Shown: positions 25,232-34,593 of the stretch, piece after piece
Layout of the letters: the number at the start of each line of letters is the position of its first letter
How positions within the stretch are numbered: position 1 is the first letter of the stretch
Assembly (NCBI GenBank): GCA_022450595.1
Contig: JAKUPT010000024.1
Coordinates: forward strand, 1-42,708
DNA: 42,708 nucleotides
DNA from: Bdellovibrionales bacterium
GTDB lineage: Bacteria > Bdellovibrionota > Bdellovibrionia > Bdellovibrionales > UBA1609
Reading direction: 5' to 3'
Notes under the pieces: generated by a model
What the model was told of the DNA's origin: nothing
What the model saw: only the letters and a program-made list of their open reading frames with translations
Database searches by the model: none
Made by a program: the position numbers and the translations under genes

Positions 25232-26617
25232 ATGGAAAGCCAATGGTTTTATATTTTTGTTATAGCTCAAGTGGTTGGGTTTTTCTCATCCTTGAGTGCT
25301 GTTTTAAAAGCTAGAACTTCTGAGGCCGCCATTGCTTGGTTTATTGCCTTGAACCTTTTGCCTATTATTACTTTACCCTTTTATTGGTTCCTCGGCCGCT
25401 CAAAGATCGATGGGTATGTAGAAGCCAGAAGAAGAGACAACAACGTTCTCTACACTCAGCTTAAGGAGCAAATGGGGGAGTATGGAAAAAGCCTATTTGT
25501 GGCCAAAAGACCCACGGCCCTAGAAAAGCTTGCTATGATGCCTCAAACAAGTTCAAACAAAGTCGAGCTTATTGTTGAGGGTGACCAAAAGCTCGCTGCT
25601 CTTTTAGAGCTTATAGAACAAGCTCAAAACTACATACTGCTTGAGTACTATATATTTGAAGCAGATCAAACCGGTCTTCGAGTGGCTGAAGCCTTGGCTC
25701 AAAAAGCACGACTTGGTGTTAAGGTCTATGTGCTCGTGGATGAGCTGGGAACGAGTTTGAGTCGAAGTATTACAGAATTATGGGACTCCAGTGGCATCCA
25801 ATGGAGTTATTTTAAAAGTGCTCGTGGATTAAAAAGATTCTATCAACTGAACTTTAGAAACCATCGAAAGCTGGTCATTGTTGATGGTAAAAAGGCTTTA
25901 TTAGGTGGCATGAATATCGGTGATAATTATCTGATAAAGACCAAGAGTTGGAGAGATATTCACATCAAAATCAATGGGCCAAGTGTGCTAGCCATGCAGG
26001 TGGCTTTTTTAGAGGGCTGGTTCTGGATCTTTCAGCAAACCATAAACTTAAATTGGGATAAAGAAGAGCTTAGTGAGAACGAGAAGGTGATAGTTGTCCC
26101 CTCTGGGCCTTCAGATGAATTGGATACGGCTCGTTTAATGATCTTAGACCTTATTTTAAAAGCTAAGCATCGGCTTTGGCTAACAACACCATATTTTGTT
26201 CCCACCTCGGACACTCTACATGCCATGATTTTAGCTAAACTCAAAGGCGTTGATGTAAGACTTCTTGTGCCAAAGACTTCTGATAATTTTTTAGTTAAAT
26301 ATGCCAGTCAGTACTATTTAAATATCCTTCATAGGGCAGGTGTTGATGTGTATGAGTACACTGAGGGCTTTTATCATGGCAAAAGTATATTAGTTGATGA
26401 TCAAATCTCTTGTGTGAGTTCTGTAAACTTAGATAATAGATCGATGTATTTAAACTTTGAAATTGCTGCTGTGATTGAGTCTCATTCATTCAACTCCAAA
26501 TTATCTGATATGCTTGAGCAGGACTTTAGTTTGAGTCATCGCTATGGCACTAAAAAGATTGGTTTTTTTGAAAAGCTTTTGATTCACTTAGCCCGCTTAC
26601 TTTCACCTGTTCTTTAA
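25232..26617 (+). CDS. cls: Cardiolipin synthase (phospholipase D superfamily)
   Basis: This encodes 461 residues. Two N-terminal transmembrane helices with the PLDc_N pattern (residues 5-25 and 33-53) anchor a double PLD catalytic domain. The HKD motifs are N-H-R-K-L-V-I-V-D-G (first) and Y-H-G-K-S-I-L-V-D-D (second), each followed by G-x-x-N or S-V-N-L-D-N-R-S-M. It condenses two phosphatidylglycerol molecules into cardiolipin at the inner membrane. Length is normal. It is convergent with the histidine kinase gene. Confidence 0.92.
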   Translation: MESQWFYIFVIAQVVGFFSSLSAVLKARTSEAAIAWFIALNLLPIITLPFYWFLGRSKIDGYVEARRRDNNVLYTQLKEQMGEYGKSLFVAKRPTALEKLAMMPQTSSNKVELIVEGDQKLAALLELIEQAQNYILLEYYIFEADQTGLRVAEALAQKARLGVKVYVLVDELGTSLSRSITELWDSSGIQWSYFKSARGLKRFYQLNFRNHRKLVIVDGKKALLGGMNIGDNYLIKTKSWRDIHIKINGPSVLAMQVAFLEGWFWIFQQTINLNWDKEELSENEKVIVVPSGPSDELDTARLMILDLILKAKHRLWLTTPYFVPTSDTLHAMILAKLKGVDVRLLVPKTSDNFLVKYASQYYLNILHRAGVDVYEYTEGFYHGKSILVDDQISCVSSVNLDNRSMYLNFEIAAVIESHSFNSKLSDMLEQDFSLSHRYGTKKIGFFEKLLIHLARLLSPVL

Positions 26618-26710
26618 CGAGATGCATATAATTACAGATTTGTAATGAAGTTGAAATAATTTCGTAATGCCTGTTTGCTACAACTATAAATGCAAGTGAT
26701 GTCCAAAACA

Positions 26711-26733
26711 CCCTCCACCCCCCCCTAAACCCC
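26711..26733 (-). other. Putative G-quadruplex motif in the intergenic region
   Basis: The plus strand holds C-runs of 3, 8 and 4 separated by four-base spacers. On the minus strand this is four G-runs (4, 4, 4 and 3), a quadruplex-forming pattern that stands out in A/T-rich DNA. It lies downstream of both convergent genes. Confidence 0.4.
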
Positions 26734-26768
26734 TTAGGATTTTAGAAAGGAGGTTGGCTGCTTCAGGC

Positions 26769-26792
26769 AAGGGGGCTTATTTAAGCCCCCTT
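26769..26792. terminator. Strong symmetric hairpin, probable terminator
   Basis: A 10-bp stem AAGGGGGCTT / AAGCCCCCTT with loop ATTT lies between convergent cls and the kinase gene. It is followed by TTCTCATTTT on the plus strand; the minus side has no clear T-tract. It probably ends cls and may work in both directions. Confidence 0.65.
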
Positions 26793-26823
26793 CTCATTTT
26801 CACTCACTTGCAAAGCCCTGATG

Positions 26824-28218
26824 TTATTGTGGCAGTTCCACAATAAATTCCGCTCCATAGCCGGCCTTACTTTCTAAAATTATTTTTCCACCATGAGCTT
26901 TTACAATAGCTTCTACTAAATTTAAGCCTAAGCCTAATCCCTTAGTGTTACGGCTAGAATCAACACGGTATAATCGACGCCACACCTTTTCATGCTCAAC
27001 CGGAGATATACCAATACCGGAGTCTTTAACTGAGATTTTAATTTTATTATTTTCTCTATAGGCCTTTATATGAACAAACCCTTTTTCCTTATTGTATTTA
27101 ATGGCGTTATCTAAAAGGTTGGCAAGAACTTGCTGCAAGCGAACCTCATCGGCGTGAATTATAAGACTCTCATCATGACAGTATAAAATTTGTACAGACT
27201 TTTCTTCCGCCACAAACTCATAAACATCACATAACTTTTTAAACAGCTGAGATAAGTTGATTTTATTGTTTTGAAGTTCAATCACACCACTTTCAGCCTC
27301 GGCCACATCCATTAAAGTGTTTAAGGTTTTTAAAATGTCTTCAGACTCTTCCATGCAATCATGAAGGGACTTAAGTAGTTCTTCTTTCGATGGGTTCTCT
27401 GAGCTGAGTGTGGCTTCAATAGAGGCTCTAAATCGGGTCATAGGAGTTTTTAAGTCATGGGCCACGTGATCTAAAGTGTTGCGCATGCCTTCGAGGAGTT
27501 TTTCATTGCGTTCAAGTATTTGGTTAAATAAAAAACCTAATTCTTCTAAGTCACTACGATTTTTACTTATTTTAACACGTCTTGAGAGCTGTCCAGTTTT
27601 CATTATTTCTCTAAGAGTTGAAAGTAAATTTTTAATCGGGCGGATCGAGCGGTCGGTAATAAAGTAGCCAAATAAAATACATAAAAACACAAATGGGATA
27701 GAGGCTTTAAACACAGAGTCTCGAAGTCGATCATGCAATAGTTGACCGGAGCTTCCATTTGTTCCCACCTGTAAAAACAAATCAGTCTCAAGCGGGACTG
27801 AGACCACATGCCAGCGTGGAGATCCTGCTTGATTATCAATCAGAAAATAATTTTTTTCTTGAGAAAGGTAACGGTCTAAAATTTTATAATCAAATTTTTC
27901 ATGGCCCTTTGGGTAATAGAAAAACACCACATCGCCTCTAGGGCTTACCACTCGTATAAAGTAAGAGTTGTCATTCCGACTGAGTTTTTCTAAATGGTCT
28001 TGAAAACGCTGTTTAAGTGCCGGCACGCCACCTTCATAGTACCAAGCCTGAAACTCATCGACTTGGGCGTTTAAAACATCGAGTTCTCGCTCTTGTATGG
28101 ACTGATCCAGAAGATAGTCAAAGTAGGCGTAGTTTGACACCACCAATAGTAAAAAAAAGCAGGTGTAAATTAAAGTAAGTTTGAGATTAAAGTTAAAACT
28201 AATAGATCTATTCTTCAT
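26824..28218 (-). CDS. Sensor histidine kinase (HAMP, HisKA)
   Basis: This encodes 464 residues from ATG 28218, overlapping the response-regulator stop by 11 bases; TTG 28233 is less likely. Two transmembrane helices (near residues 12-30 and 175-195) flank a periplasmic sensor domain. A HAMP region follows, then the H-box D-H-V-A-H-D-L-K-T-P-M-T-R, N-box N-L-L-D-N-A-I-K-Y-N, and G-boxes V-K-D-S-G-I-G-I and G-L-G-L-G-L-N-L-V. It resembles the heavy-metal/CusS-type branch, but the signal is not known. Partner regulator is encoded just upstream. Confidence 0.9.
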   Translation of the reverse strand: MKNRSISFNFNLKLTLIYTCFFLLLVVSNYAYFDYLLDQSIQERELDVLNAQVDEFQAWYYEGGVPALKQRFQDHLEKLSRNDNSYFIRVVSPRGDVVFFYYPKGHEKFDYKILDRYLSQEKNYFLIDNQAGSPRWHVVSVPLETDLFLQVGTNGSSGQLLHDRLRDSVFKASIPFVFLCILFGYFITDRSIRPIKNLLSTLREIMKTGQLSRRVKISKNRSDLEELGFLFNQILERNEKLLEGMRNTLDHVAHDLKTPMTRFRASIEATLSSENPSKEELLKSLHDCMEESEDILKTLNTLMDVAEAESGVIELQNNKINLSQLFKKLCDVYEFVAEEKSVQILYCHDESLIIHADEVRLQQVLANLLDNAIKYNKEKGFVHIKAYRENNKIKISVKDSGIGISPVEHEKVWRRLYRVDSSRNTKGLGLGLNLVEAIVKAHGGKIILESKAGYGAEFIVELPQ

Positions 28219-28888
28219 TGAGTTGATATCCAATACCTCTTACCGTGTGTAAAAGTTTTTTATCAAAATTTTTATCAATTTTTGTTCGTAATCTAAACAC
28301 TAGAACATCTACAACATTGGTTTGAGGATCAAAGTCATACTCATAAACGTGTTCAAGAATTCGGGTTTTTGTTACAACTTTTTTTGCATTTTTAATTAAA
28401 AAACACAAAAGTCTAAATTCTTTTTGGTTTAAGTGAATGCTTTCGCTTCCTCGTTTTACATCATGAGTTTCTAAGTTCACCTCAAGGTCTGCAAACTTTA
28501 ACACAGTAGGATCATTGTTCTGAGTGCTTTGACTGCGACGAACAAGGGCTTCTATGCGAGCTAACAGTTCTGTGAAGTGAAAGGGTTTAGTGATGTAGTC
28601 ATCTCCACCTTTTTTTAATCCTAACACGCGGTCATCTAAACTTTTTTTAGCACTTAATATGATCACAGGGGTTTGCACACCGACTTGTCTTAATCTCTCA
28701 ATAATGTCAAAGCCTGACACTTCAGGCAGCATGATGTCCATAACAATGGCATCATATTCATTTTCTTGAGCTAAGTGTAGACCATCTAGGCCTTTAGAGG
28801 CAGAGTCCACGGCAAAGCCAGACTCTTTTAATCCCTTTTGAATAAATTGGCTGATTTTTTCATCGTCTTCTACAATCAGAACTTTCAT
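28208..28888 (-). CDS. OmpR-family response regulator
   Basis: This encodes 226 residues from ATG 28888, with GAGGAG 7 nt upstream. The receiver has the acidic pair E-D-D at residues 7-9, phospho-acceptor Asp 51 in A-I-V-M-D-I-M-L-P, the Thr/Ser strand V-I-I-L-S-A-K and Lys in D-Y-I-T-K-P-F. The C-terminal winged helix (N-Q-K-E-F-R-L-L-C-F-L, F-R-L-R-T-K-I-D, V-R-G-I-G-Y) binds DNA. It is coupled to the kinase by an 11-bp overlap. Paired TTCTAGAA palindromes lie 16-54 bp upstream. Confidence 0.92.
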   Translation of the reverse strand: MKVLIVEDDEKISQFIQKGLKESGFAVDSASKGLDGLHLAQENEYDAIVMDIMLPEVSGFDIIERLRQVGVQTPVIILSAKKSLDDRVLGLKKGGDDYITKPFHFTELLARIEALVRRSQSTQNNDPTVLKFADLEVNLETHDVKRGSESIHLNQKEFRLLCFLIKNAKKVVTKTRILEHVYEYDFDPQTNVVDVLVFRLRTKIDKNFDKKLLHTVRGIGYQLNEE

Positions 28889-28901
28889 GCATAACTCCTC
28901 A

Positions 28902-28944
28902 AGTTCTAGAATCATATAATGCAGAATTCATAAATTCTAGAACT
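28902..28944. promoter_or_regulatory. Two TTCTAGAA palindromes in an 11-bp inverted repeat
   Basis: AGTTCTAGAAT (28902-28912) is repeated as ATTCTAGAACT (28934-28944). Each arm contains the 8-bp palindrome TTCTAGAA; their centres are 31 bp apart, about three helical turns. Between them is GAATTC. The position, directly before the response regulator, suggests an operator or an mRNA hairpin. Confidence 0.45.
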
Positions 28945-31900
28945 AATTTTGAGGGCAAACAGAGCCTAATATGTCGCTATATGGGCCAAAGATTTCAAGC
29001 TCGTTTTCTCCAGCAGTACATTTTTCTTTATAGCGCCCTTGTAGCCATTCATGTAGTTTATCGTTAAATCCACTCATATTTTGTTGAATATAACCTATTT
29101 CTTTCTCGCTGAGCTCAATCTCGCCACTCACACTCAGATTTTTTTGAGCTTTCTCAATCACCTGAATACCTTTGGTATGAAGGTCACTTTGAGCTTCAAG
29201 AGGGCCAACATCACTATTTTCTTCCATATGAATGATAAACTGAAATGGGAGGTTACCAGCTAAGTTATTGGTCATAAAAAATACAGACTTTGTTATAAGC
29301 CAGATTGTACTTTTACCAAAAGTCATTTGTGAGTTAGGTACTAGTAATCCTCTCTTATAATAAAATCTTTGCAGCCCATCATATAGAGGCCCAAATAAGA
29401 AGGCATACTTATAGGTTGAAACTGTTGCAAGATAACTACCTTCAAAAATCAATCGCATATGATCAAGTGTGGTCATATCCTGATTTTTAATTATTTTTTC
29501 GATCCACATAGCCACAAATACCCCTAAAAAGCCCGCCATATAAATCTTCATTTTTGAATTCGACATCAGCTTTGAGTTGTCAAAAGCAAAGATTAAAATA
29601 AAATCAATCACCATAAATGAAAGCAAATTCAAAAAAGCCAAACTGCCTTCCTCGGTGTACATGGCAATAACTCTGGACCAGTAATCAAAGGTGAAAAAGT
29701 CATCCCAAGGGATTAGTTTATCGTCATAACCCCTTAACATCATTTCACCAAAGGTTACGAGCATACCACTGCTTAAGGCGTTAAATATTCCTTTACCAAC
29801 AGATTCTGTATTTTCAAAGGCTTTTCCTGCAGCCTTGAAAACCCCTACTGTTGAGTTTTTAATAGAGCGTGCATAAAGCCATATAGCCGCCTCATTGAGA
29901 CTTTTACCTTTTGCCAGTTTTGTTGCACCTTTAAGCTGCATTAAACCTTTGGTCTTTTTATATTTCATAACAGCTTTGGTAAAAGAAAAGCCCGCATTCC
30001 ATGCAAAGTAGTAATTCAGTACAAGGGCCGAGACTGTCATAAAGACGAGTCTCATTGGTAGCATACCTTCAGGCTCTTGGTGAGCAAACACTCCGTTAGT
30101 GTAGGGGAGAACTCCAGCATATACAGCATCTTGAATGATATACTTTGAATCAATAAAGTACTGTTTATTTTGGTTTGCAAAGTAGGTCATTAAGGCCACA
30201 TCAGCAATAGAGCCGTAGAGTAAACCTGATGGAAACATTCTGAAGGTGGCTTTACCTAAGAGCTTTGAGTAGTTTTTAAGTTTTTTAACGGGATGTTTGT
30301 ATGATCTCATCAATTTGATTTGATCAATTTCACCTTTTAGCCACTTTCTTTCCATACGTTTTTTGAAAGTCACATTGTTATCAAAAACTTTATTCCTATA
30401 AGCTTCATATTCGGAAATCGCACCAATGGTTTTTCTTAAGCTATCACCCATACGATTTCTGACTGCGGGAATGAAACCCTGTTTCCCCGGTGAGCTTTTC
30501 ATCCAATTGACGACAGTGTTCTTGTAGGGCTTCATGTGCCTTATTTCATTGGAGTATAAACCTGTGGCAAGAGAGGTTATTAAAATCATCCCAAGCTCAC
30601 CACCAAAAGTGAAGTCGGCAAATCTCTCACCATAAATATCAAAACCAAACTCTTCAGAGATTTCATTGTCGACACTCTTAAAAGCTTCTTCTTTGGCAAG
30701 TCCAGGATATCTATGCTCTAAGAAAGCTAATGTAGTCTGTCTGGTTGAGCTTAGGGGAGCGAGATACTTTCTATCCCCAGAGGCCAGTAGAGCAATAGAC
30801 TTACGCACTCGTTCTCTCATTTTGTATTCGTTGGCTATTAAAAAGTCCTTCATATATTCAGCAGCTTCATTAAGTCTTTCATCCAGCGGACCTTTTGAGT
30901 CCCTGATTTTTTTATGAAGGATTAAATAAATAGGTACATCTTTTTTAACGCCCTCATCATTTGTGTATTCATTTGTCATAGTCAGAGCCATTAATATTGG
31001 CTCCGCATTTAACATTTTTGAAATAAGCATTTGATGAGCCATGAGCTCTGTTTTTAGCTTTTCTAATTCTTTTTTGCTTGGATCTACTTTTTTTGTTTCA
31101 AGCCTTTCAAGCTCAGCTTCAATGACTTGAAGTCTATTTTTATCTTTTTCAGAGAGTTGTCTGTAAAGCACATTCATTTTACCGGCTATGCGGTTGGCTT
31201 CAAAAGTTTGATCTTCAGAAAGATAAACCTTCATATCAATTTCATAATTTAAATACTCATCACCAAGAATGGCTTTTCTTTCTAGAAACAGCTCTTGGTA
31301 CTCCTGCATAAAGATCTCTGTGTTCTTCATGCTTTTGTGTATTTCGGCCACTTTGTTATTGATTGCAAATTGCACTTCGGCAATCTGAGGCCCCACAGCA
31401 AGTAGAGATTCGATCATTGTGCTTCGAATTTGCTTTTTAGGAATATTGGGCAAGTTTCTATCCATTTGCTCAATACGATCTTTTAAAGCCGGAAAGTTAC
31501 GGCTGATAATAACCCAAGGGTTGATATAACTTGATTCTTGTCCCGTGAGTGGGTCGGTCACTTGCAAGCCATAATTAAGTGGAATTTGTTGGTTAAGTTC
31601 ACCTCTTAAGGTACTTTCTTTGTCTACAGACACCCACTGCATTAAAGCTTGAACGGCACGGTCGAGCCCCATTCTAGCCACCATCATTGGGTAGTTGTCT
31701 TCAATGCTCTTTAAATCATCTTTTGGTTGAACTGTGGTGACGGGATCATAAGTGATCACATCTTCAATCATAATTGGGTTGTACTGATGCCCCTTAAGCA
31801 GAAGGTGATCCATGTCTCGTGCAATGGCCATTTCTGTTTGAACAGTTTGAATCTCTTGTTTTCCGCCAATAAGCAGGCTTTCTAAGCGGTGCTTTTCATT

Positions 31901-32107
31901 GGCAACTTTTGCGTATACTGAAGGTGGGTCTTGAGGCCTTCGATTCCCACAGGCAGACAGGATGATGGTGTTTACCAGAAGCAAGCTAGACAATAGCACC
32001 TTAAACGCGCCACGCACGTTTTTAGGCATCCAGCGACGAAAATTGTCACTCATTTTTGAGGTACAATTTGCGTTGCGGCTATTATTTTCAATTTCAGCTT
32101 TATTCAC
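28943..32107 (-). CDS. Large polytopic membrane protein, unknown
   Basis: This encodes 1054 residues from GTG 32107 (GGAG 5 nt upstream); the 15 earlier codons lack SD support. An N-terminal cytoplasmic stretch of about 40 residues precedes a hydrophobic segment ending L-S-A-C-G-N, which looks like a lipobox but lies deep for a signal peptide. Residues 65-450 are polar and helical with coiled-coil segments (E-A-E-L-E-R-L-E-T-K). The C-terminal half has about seven hydrophobic helices (e.g. L-V-F-M-T-V-S-A-L-V-L-N-Y-Y-F, L-L-S-F-M-V-I-D-F-I-L-I-F-A-F, Y-M-A-G-F-L-G-V-F-V-A-M-W). No family recognised. It lies 54 bp upstream of the two-component pair on the same strand and may be cotranscribed. 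Confidence 0.7.
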   Translation of the reverse strand: MNKAEIENNSRNANCTSKMSDNFRRWMPKNVRGAFKVLLSSLLLVNTIILSACGNRRPQDPPSVYAKVANEKHRLESLLIGGKQEIQTVQTEMAIARDMDHLLLKGHQYNPIMIEDVITYDPVTTVQPKDDLKSIEDNYPMMVARMGLDRAVQALMQWVSVDKESTLRGELNQQIPLNYGLQVTDPLTGQESSYINPWVIISRNFPALKDRIEQMDRNLPNIPKKQIRSTMIESLLAVGPQIAEVQFAINNKVAEIHKSMKNTEIFMQEYQELFLERKAILGDEYLNYEIDMKVYLSEDQTFEANRIAGKMNVLYRQLSEKDKNRLQVIEAELERLETKKVDPSKKELEKLKTELMAHQMLISKMLNAEPILMALTMTNEYTNDEGVKKDVPIYLILHKKIRDSKGPLDERLNEAAEYMKDFLIANEYKMRERVRKSIALLASGDRKYLAPLSSTRQTTLAFLEHRYPGLAKEEAFKSVDNEISEEFGFDIYGERFADFTFGGELGMILITSLATGLYSNEIRHMKPYKNTVVNWMKSSPGKQGFIPAVRNRMGDSLRKTIGAISEYEAYRNKVFDNNVTFKKRMERKWLKGEIDQIKLMRSYKHPVKKLKNYSKLLGKATFRMFPSGLLYGSIADVALMTYFANQNKQYFIDSKYIIQDAVYAGVLPYTNGVFAHQEPEGMLPMRLVFMTVSALVLNYYFAWNAGFSFTKAVMKYKKTKGLMQLKGATKLAKGKSLNEAAIWLYARSIKNSTVGVFKAAGKAFENTESVGKGIFNALSSGMLVTFGEMMLRGYDDKLIPWDDFFTFDYWSRVIAMYTEEGSLAFLNLLSFMVIDFILIFAFDNSKLMSNSKMKIYMAGFLGVFVAMWIEKIIKNQDMTTLDHMRLIFEGSYLATVSTYKYAFLFGPLYDGLQRFYYKRGLLVPNSQMTFGKSTIWLITKSVFFMTNNLAGNLPFQFIIHMEENSDVGPLEAQSDLHTKGIQVIEKAQKNLSVSGEIELSEKEIGYIQQNMSGFNDKLHEWLQGRYKEKCTAGENELEIFGPYSDILGSVCPQN

Positions 32108-32152
32108 GGTTACTCCATCCACACCATAATTCCCTGGGTATATATAGAGCAA

Positions 32153-32420
32153 AGCCTATACCAAGAAAAACGAAGGCGTAAAAATATCTCAGCAGAACGA
32201 GAAACTCTATGAATTTCATTAGGTTAGGCTTTCATTGTGAAAATATTTATCAAAACTTAGAGTTTTGAAAAATCCCACAAATATGGACCATAAGAATTTG
32301 TTTTGGAGCTGATGAAATGCTGATCAAAAGTGAATAAAATACATAGCAAACCACAATCTTTTTGGAGTTCTGATAATTTTTTTATTGTAGTATTTTCAAC
32401 CTAGTTCCAAAATATACTCA
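32153..32420. other. Intergenic region, no gene seen
   Basis: These 268 bases separate two minus-strand genes. A 7-bp inverted repeat (AACTCTA and TAGAGTT, about 32209-32265) is the only structure noted. The region probably holds the promoter of the large membrane protein. Confidence 0.4.
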
Positions 32421-34523
32421 CTATTTTGGCAAAATAATTTGAAATTCAGCTCCTAAATGAGGGCCATCACTGTTCACTTTAATTTCACCACCAATTTCTT
32501 TGATGGAATTATAAGTCACATGTAGGCCCAGCCCCGTGCCTTGATTTTTGGTTGTAAAGCCTTGGTAAAAAATTGTTTTTAAGTCTTGTTTTGCGATTCC
32601 AACACCATTGTCTTTAACACAAATTCTTACACTCTCAGAGTCTTCGGAGGCTGTTATTTCCAGTCTATTGCCAGCAGTTGTTTTGTTCATCAAAGCCCCA
32701 ATGGCATTATCAATCACATTGTATAGAGCATGAAAAAGTTTATTTTTTTCTGTGGTCACGATTAAATAATCAGGAATATTAACTGTTGTTGAAATCTGAT
32801 ATTTTTCAATGAGCACCATATGGGAATCAAGAATGTCTTTAATAAGATTATGAATATTAATTTCTTCTTTAAAATTATGTCCTGTGTATTTTTTTTGGTA
32901 AGAAATAATTGAGCTAACTTTTTTAACATTTTCATCAAGCTGTTCACAGCACTGACTTAGGTTTTTATAATCAGTCTGGAGTTCTTGAGCCAAAAGGTTG
33001 TAGGCTTCTGGAAGTGTTTTTAATTTGGGCTGTGATTGCACGGATTTTTCAAAGTCAGATCGGTATTTGTCAAACACAAGAGAGTTTAATTTATTTAATT
33101 CTGAAACGGGAGAGGCTTTGATGATGTCCATGATTTTAGAAGTATAAGTGCTGAGTGTGTTGGTGGCGTTTCCAAGGTTATGTAATACGCTTGTGGCCAC
33201 TTCAGCCATTCCTGCTTTGTGTGCCATTTCCACAAGCTGACTTTGACTTTTTTTAAGCTCTTGAGTGCGCTTTTCTACCTTGCTCTCGAGTTTATATGTT
33301 AGCTCTTGTAAGTTGTTAACTAGTTTTTTGTTGGTGAAAAATATATGTGTAAAATGCTGAATAGAGTACCAGATGATGGCGCTGGCTAAAATAAAGTTTC
33401 CAAAAAACAGTAAACCAATCGAGCTAAAAGCTCCCAGAGCCAACAAAATGTCGTGTAATGCAAAAGACAAATAAATAAAGTAGGCGAAAAAAATATATCG
33501 AGTATTTACCTCTTGATTGTGATTGTTTTTATGAATTTTAAAAAAAACATAAAAGCTATGGCCTGCGATTAAAAAAGAGGAAATAAAACAAAGCTTTCTG
33601 ATGATTAAAAATAACTCAAAATTAAAATAAAACACCTGTGAAACAAACAATAAGGCCAGCCCGCCCTGTATAGCTGTGAAAGCCAAGAGTGATTTTTTAT
33701 TTGGTTTGTATAAATATTGGCAAAAGTAATTAGAAAACAAAGCCATAGACAATATGCCTAAATAATGTAGCAGCAAAATATTATTGTAATTAAAGGCCTT
33801 AAAAAACACCTCATGAGTGAATCCAAAATAAGGAAATGTTCCAAGACCTAAAAGACTGGCCATAAGGTAGATTTTGATCTTTGTTTTATAATAAAGCAGA
33901 GCAAAGAACACTCCAAATATCAGCAGTAAAAAACCGGCAAAGGTTTTTAAATGGTCTGTGTACATATAGGTAAAAAATAACTTGAAGTCATAGGGCTTAC
34001 TAACTCTTAATTGAAAGGGGTTTTGGTAAACTCCTCGCATTAGAATTGTGTTGATTCTTATACTTAGAGTATGGATATTCTTGGTGACTTTAAATTTAGT
34101 AGGTATTGGTTGAATGGCATAAAAAGGTTTTGAGCTTTGGCCCTCGCCTCTGGAAAATATCCTTTGACCATCCATAAAGACTTCGACTTTAGAAATATAA
34201 CTGTCTAAAAGTAAAACCACTTCTTGACCAATCATTGATTCGGGAAATTTTATTTTAGCTCGGTACCAACCAACTTTATAATGCTCTTTATCATTTAACT
34301 CTGGCCATCCTCCAGGAGCATAAATCATGGACCAGCCTTTATATGTTGTAAGCTCACTGTCTTTAAATATTTCTTTATCAATATTAGTAAATAGCCACTG
34401 GCCAGAAAGATCTAATGGGCTTTCATCTGAGCTCATTTCAAACACAGGCTCTTGAATAGATGCCTTTGCTATGAGGGGGCAGATTGATAAAAAAATAAAA
34501 GCAAAAATGATAAACTTCATCAT
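32421..34523 (-). CDS. 7TMR-DISM sensor histidine kinase
   Basis: This encodes 700 residues: a signal peptide, a periplasmic galactose-binding-like jelly roll (DISMED2 type; L-D-L-S-G-Q-W-L-F near residue 37), seven transmembrane helices at about 190-390, a coiled coil (L-E-S-K-V-E-K-R-T-Q-E-L-K-K), and a kinase core. The phospho-acceptor is the His of S-V-L-H-N-L-G-N-A-T-N, as in HNxGN-type kinases. ATP-binding boxes are N-V-I-D-N-A-I-G-A-L, V-K-D-N-G-V-G-I and G-T-G-L-G-L-H. It may sense an extracellular carbohydrate. No response regulator is adjacent, so it is an orphan here. A lipoprotein gene lies 70 bp upstream. Confidence 0.88.
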   Translation of the reverse strand: MMKFIIFAFIFLSICPLIAKASIQEPVFEMSSDESPLDLSGQWLFTNIDKEIFKDSELTTYKGWSMIYAPGGWPELNDKEHYKVGWYRAKIKFPESMIGQEVVLLLDSYISKVEVFMDGQRIFSRGEGQSSKPFYAIQPIPTKFKVTKNIHTLSIRINTILMRGVYQNPFQLRVSKPYDFKLFFTYMYTDHLKTFAGFLLLIFGVFFALLYYKTKIKIYLMASLLGLGTFPYFGFTHEVFFKAFNYNNILLLHYLGILSMALFSNYFCQYLYKPNKKSLLAFTAIQGGLALLFVSQVFYFNFELFLIIRKLCFISSFLIAGHSFYVFFKIHKNNHNQEVNTRYIFFAYFIYLSFALHDILLALGAFSSIGLLFFGNFILASAIIWYSIQHFTHIFFTNKKLVNNLQELTYKLESKVEKRTQELKKSQSQLVEMAHKAGMAEVATSVLHNLGNATNTLSTYTSKIMDIIKASPVSELNKLNSLVFDKYRSDFEKSVQSQPKLKTLPEAYNLLAQELQTDYKNLSQCCEQLDENVKKVSSIISYQKKYTGHNFKEEINIHNLIKDILDSHMVLIEKYQISTTVNIPDYLIVTTEKNKLFHALYNVIDNAIGALMNKTTAGNRLEITASEDSESVRICVKDNGVGIAKQDLKTIFYQGFTTKNQGTGLGLHVTYNSIKEIGGEIKVNSDGPHLGAEFQIILPK

Positions 34524-34593
34524 TTTACTTATCGGAAAAAATGATAATAAAATTATAAATTTATTAAATATTTCAAAGACTTAGGTCTAGTGC

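Noticed and set aside
25136-25270. Longer N-terminus for the exported protein at 24311
   Set aside because: It would bury the signal peptide 45 residues in and overlap the divergent cls start; ATG 25135 is more natural.
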